A stretch of DNA of 6,981 nt from an uncultured Eubacteriales bacterium (GTDB lineage: Bacteria; Bacillota; Clostridia; Oscillospirales; Oscillospiraceae), in NCBI GenBank assembly GCA_900547405.1, contig URGL01000085.1, forward strand, positions 1-6,981, written 5' to 3'. A program made the translations under genes and the position numbers. Below, one piece after another: positions 4,813 through 6,981 of the stretch. The notes under the pieces were generated by a model. That model searched no databases and had not been told where the DNA came from. It saw nothing but the letters and a program-made list of their open reading frames with translations. Position 1 is the first letter of the stretch. Each line of letters opens with the position of its first letter.

Positions 4813-5361
4813 ATGTATCAGGACCCACAGGAAAAAGGCCGGGGGCCCGCGGCCCGGGTATACAGGACGGCAGTCCTGCTGATCGCCGTCCTTCTGCTCA
4901 TCACTACGGCAGTCGGCTCTACTGCCGCGTTCCTTGTGACCAAAACGGGGCCGGTGGTGGAGGACTTTGCCTATGCCCAGGTTTCCTGCCAGGTGACCGA
5001 TACCATGGGCGTAAAAAACACCGGCACCGCCCAGGCCTACATCCGGGCGAGCTACGCTGTCAACTGGCGGGACGGGGAAGGGAAGATTGCGGCTGCTGCG
5101 CCGGAGGGCTACAGCTGTGACATGGACGAAAACCAGGGCGCTTGGGTAGATGGCGGGGACGGATATTTCTACTATCCTTACCCTGTGGACCCCGGCGATG
5201 AAGCGCCCAGCCTGCTGACTTGCATCGTTTCCTGCCCGGAGGATCCGGAGTACACCCTTTCCGTTGAAGTTGTGGCCGAGGCCATCCAGAGCAACCCGGC
5301 AGGGGCGGCGGAGGATGCCTGGGGCGTTAGAGTCAGCGACGGCGTGCTGACCGTGCAATAA
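4813..5361 (+). CDS. Divergent Cys-containing TasA-like secreted protein
   Basis: A 182-residue exported protein. I chose ATG 4813 because GAAAGGGGG (4795-4803) is a good ribosome binding site just before it; the earlier in-frame ATG at 4750 lies inside the preceding gene and would add 21 unlikely residues. A basic N-terminus (to 18) precedes a hydrophobic segment (19-39). TTAVGSTAAFLVTKTG (31-46) is a diverged SipW-type leader end. The core MGVKNTGTAQAYIRASYAVNW (65-85) keeps the N-T-G and A-Y-I-R pattern. GYFYYPYPVDPGDEAP (117-132) matches a block in the 3365-3916 protein, and EAIQ...AAEDAWGV (156-172) is the shared C-terminal motif. Four cysteines (59, 102, 137, 141) are unusual for the family and may form disulfides. 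It lies between the Cys/His repeat protein and the anchored protein, so it may be an adaptor; that is inference. Confidence 0.75.
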   Translation: MYQDPQEKGRGPAARVYRTAVLLIAVLLLITTAVGSTAAFLVTKTGPVVEDFAYAQVSCQVTDTMGVKNTGTAQAYIRASYAVNWRDGEGKIAAAAPEGYSCDMDENQGAWVDGGDGYFYYPYPVDPGDEAPSLLTCIVSCPEDPEYTLSVEVVAEAIQSNPAGAAEDAWGVRVSDGVLTVQ

Positions 5362-5374
5362 AGGGGACGGCGAT

Positions 5375-6601
5375 ATGAAAAAGTCACGCAAAGCGATTTG
5401 CTCGCTGATTCTACTGATGCTCATGGCCATGAGCCTTGCCACCAGAGCCTTTGCCGACGCCCCCTCCATTACCTTTCAGGGCTTCTCGAAGGGCTTCGAC
5501 TTCCGGCCCGGCAGCGAGTACACGGAAACCGACCTGTTCGGCAATTTCAAAAATCTGATGCCCGGCGATGCGGTGACGGAGACCATTACCTTCACCAACG
5601 CTGCCACAGACTGCGACTTTGTAAACCTCTATCTGCGGGCCGAGGCCCACAGCGAGACTGCCAATCCCCTCAGCCCCAAGGTGGCGGCGGGGGAGACCCT
5701 GGCCACTATGACGGAATTCCTTTCCCAGCTTTCTATGAAGGTCTGGAATGGCACGGAGCTGATCTATGAGGCCTCCCCCGATGAGCTGGACGGCCTGAAG
5801 AGCAACAAGCTCCTGGGGGTTTTCCGCACCGGCCAGTCTGCCACATTGAAGGTCCAGCTGAGTGTCCCCCTTGCCCTGGATAACCGGTTTGCCAACCGGG
5901 TGGGGGAGGTGGACTGGGTCTTCCACGTGGAGGCCTACAATGAAAATCTGCTTTCCGTCCGGAAGGTTTGGTCTGACGGCAACGAAAACCATAGGAATGA
6001 CAGCGTCACCGTGAACCTGCTGAAGGACGGCAAGGCGGAAAAGGCCCAGGTGCTGCATGGGGAAAACGGCTGGGCATACACCTTTGACGGCCTCCAGGCG
6101 GGGCATACATGGACGGTAGAAGAGGCCGCCGTTCCGGAAGGGTATACCGTCACCTACAACACAGTGGGCACGGCCACCACCATTACCAACACCCGGAAGG
6201 ATACGCCCCCTGGGCCATCGGACACTCCGCTGGACATCACGGTCCACAAGGTGTGGAGCGGGGACGGCGGGAAAAAGCGCCCCACATCGGTGACTGTGAC
6301 CCTGTATAAGGGCGATCAGGTCTACGATACCGTGCGCCTTGGGGACTGGAACAACTGGACCCACTCCTGGGTGGACCCCACCGCCTACGGCAACTGGCAG
6401 GTCATTGAAACCAACATCGCCAAGGGCTATGTCCCCTCCTACCATGTCAAGGACGGCGTTGTGACCATCACCAACACCCGCAGCCTGATCCAGACCGGCC
6501 AGCTTACCTGGCCCATCTGGGTGCTGGGCGGCCTGGGACTTGCCCTTGTAGCTCTCGGCGGGGCAATGCTGGCGAAGAAAAAGAAACAAAACCGTGACTA
6601 A
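5375..6601 (+). CDS. Sortase-anchored surface protein: TasA-like N-domain, two Cna-B domains, LIQTG signal
   Basis: A 408-residue wall-anchored protein. Residues 1-28 form a normal signal peptide (AFA-DAP). Residues 30-188 are a beta-rich domain with TDLFGNFKNLMPGDAVTETI (52-71) and TFTN, recalling the PG(D)...N strands of TasA. Two Cna-B domains follow (about 192-273 and 287-368). Each has the triad for a self-made Lys-Asn isopeptide bond: K197, E249, N272 and K292, E345, N367. The C-terminus has LIQTG (371-375), a hydrophobic stretch with WPIWVLGGLGLALVALGGAM (379-398) and a KKKK tail. This is a sorting signal in which isoleucine replaces the usual proline. AAAGGGG (5360-5366) lies eight bases before ATG. 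The sortase gene overlaps its 3' end, which fits a dedicated enzyme-substrate pair. It probably ties the fibre or the cell to the wall. Confidence 0.87.
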   Translation: MKKSRKAICSLILLMLMAMSLATRAFADAPSITFQGFSKGFDFRPGSEYTETDLFGNFKNLMPGDAVTETITFTNAATDCDFVNLYLRAEAHSETANPLSPKVAAGETLATMTEFLSQLSMKVWNGTELIYEASPDELDGLKSNKLLGVFRTGQSATLKVQLSVPLALDNRFANRVGEVDWVFHVEAYNENLLSVRKVWSDGNENHRNDSVTVNLLKDGKAEKAQVLHGENGWAYTFDGLQAGHTWTVEEAAVPEGYTVTYNTVGTATTITNTRKDTPPGPSDTPLDITVHKVWSGDGGKKRPTSVTVTLYKGDQVYDTVRLGDWNNWTHSWVDPTAYGNWQVIETNIAKGYVPSYHVKDGVVTITNTRSLIQTGQLTWPIWVLGGLGLALVALGGAMLAKKKKQNRD

Positions 6602-6981
6602 AAAAGCAGGGATCGCCATTGTGGCAGTGGGAGCGGCGCTGATCCTGTCGGCGCTGGTCCTGCTGCTGCATAACCGCTATGCGGACGCGCGAGCCGGACG
6701 GGAAGCCGAGACCCTGCTGGCGGGCGTAGAGGCTGCCATCTCCTCCCAGGCGGCTGAGCAGGAAAAAGTCCGGCCCCGGGGACAGGAAACCCGGCCAACC
6801 GGGGAGAAAAACGGGACGGAACCCACTATAGCGGAAGCCCTTGACCCGGAAATGCCGGTGGCTATGCTGGAGGGCTACGGATATGTGGGCTATGTGGAGA
6901 TCCCGGCCCTGGGGCTGAAGCTGCCGGTCATGTCCGACTGGGACTACACCAGGCTGGAAATCGCCCCCTGCCGCCAGTTCG
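6594..6981 (+). CDS. Sortase (class D/B-like), N-terminal part, cut by the window edge
   Basis: The first 129 codons of a membrane transpeptidase that should cleave the sorting signal of the neighbouring LIQTG protein. A TKK start and a transmembrane segment (about 6-25) are followed by a polar, probably extended linker (30-88). The start of the sortase barrel is GYGYVGYVEIPALGLKLPVM (94-113) with SDWDYTRLEIAPCRQF, a pattern I associate with class D-type sortases of Clostridia. The catalytic His, Cys and Arg lie beyond 6981; C126 in APCR is a conserved family position, not the nucleophile. GTG 6594 is the first possible start after an in-frame TAG at 6549-6551, and it overlaps the preceding stop by eight bases. 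No good ribosome binding site is visible, so translation probably depends on coupling. The sortase family is clear; the class is less certain. Confidence 0.82.
   Translation, partial: MTKKAGIAIVAVGAALILSALVLLLHNRYADARAGREAETLLAGVEAAISSQAAEQEKVRPRGQETRPTGEKNGTEPTIAEALDPEMPVAMLEGYGYVGYVEIPALGLKLPVMSDWDYTRLEIAPCRQF

Overview
This window looks like part of a high-GC Gram-positive chromosome, most likely a gut Clostridia of the Oscillospiraceae/Ruminococcaceae type. That placement is inference. It rests on the strong AAGGAG-type ribosome binding sites, the SipW/TasA-like and Cna-B/sortase gene content, and an intergenic palindrome of a kind I associate with gut Firmicutes. All genes lie on the + strand and form one tightly packed cluster for a secreted, probably fibrous, cell-surface structure.

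Layout. Positions 1-297 are non-coding: an imperfect palindrome (15-47), two diverged copies of a 41-bp-spaced direct repeat (59-132), a good extended -10 promoter (169-197) and a leader of about 95 nt with small hairpins. The operon then runs: SipW-type signal peptidase (298-855); a divergent TasA-like protein overlapping it by ATGA (852-1439); two major TasA/CalY-like subunits whose first 44 residues are identical (1501-2271 and 2363-3199); a 165-bp gap with two long stem-loops and a terminator-like hairpin (3200-3364); a third canonical TasA-like protein (3365-3916); a secreted protein with five 12-residue repeats and two Cys/His motifs (3932-4795); a second divergent, Cys-containing TasA-like protein (4813-5361); a two-Cna-B surface protein with a variant sorting signal, LIQTG (5375-6601); and the N-terminal part of a sortase (6594 to the window edge).

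How the genes may work together. By the known Bacillus precedent, the SipW peptidase would remove the leaders of the TasA-like proteins, which then assemble into fibres. The Cna-B protein, whose N-terminal domain carries TasA-like sequence signatures, would be linked to the wall or to other subunits by the neighbouring sortase. The cluster therefore looks like a TasA-type matrix system joined to sortase anchoring. The hairpins after the two major subunits are well placed to set a high ratio of major subunits to the downstream accessory and anchor proteins. The assembly and anchoring model is inference; the gene families are well supported by sequence motifs.
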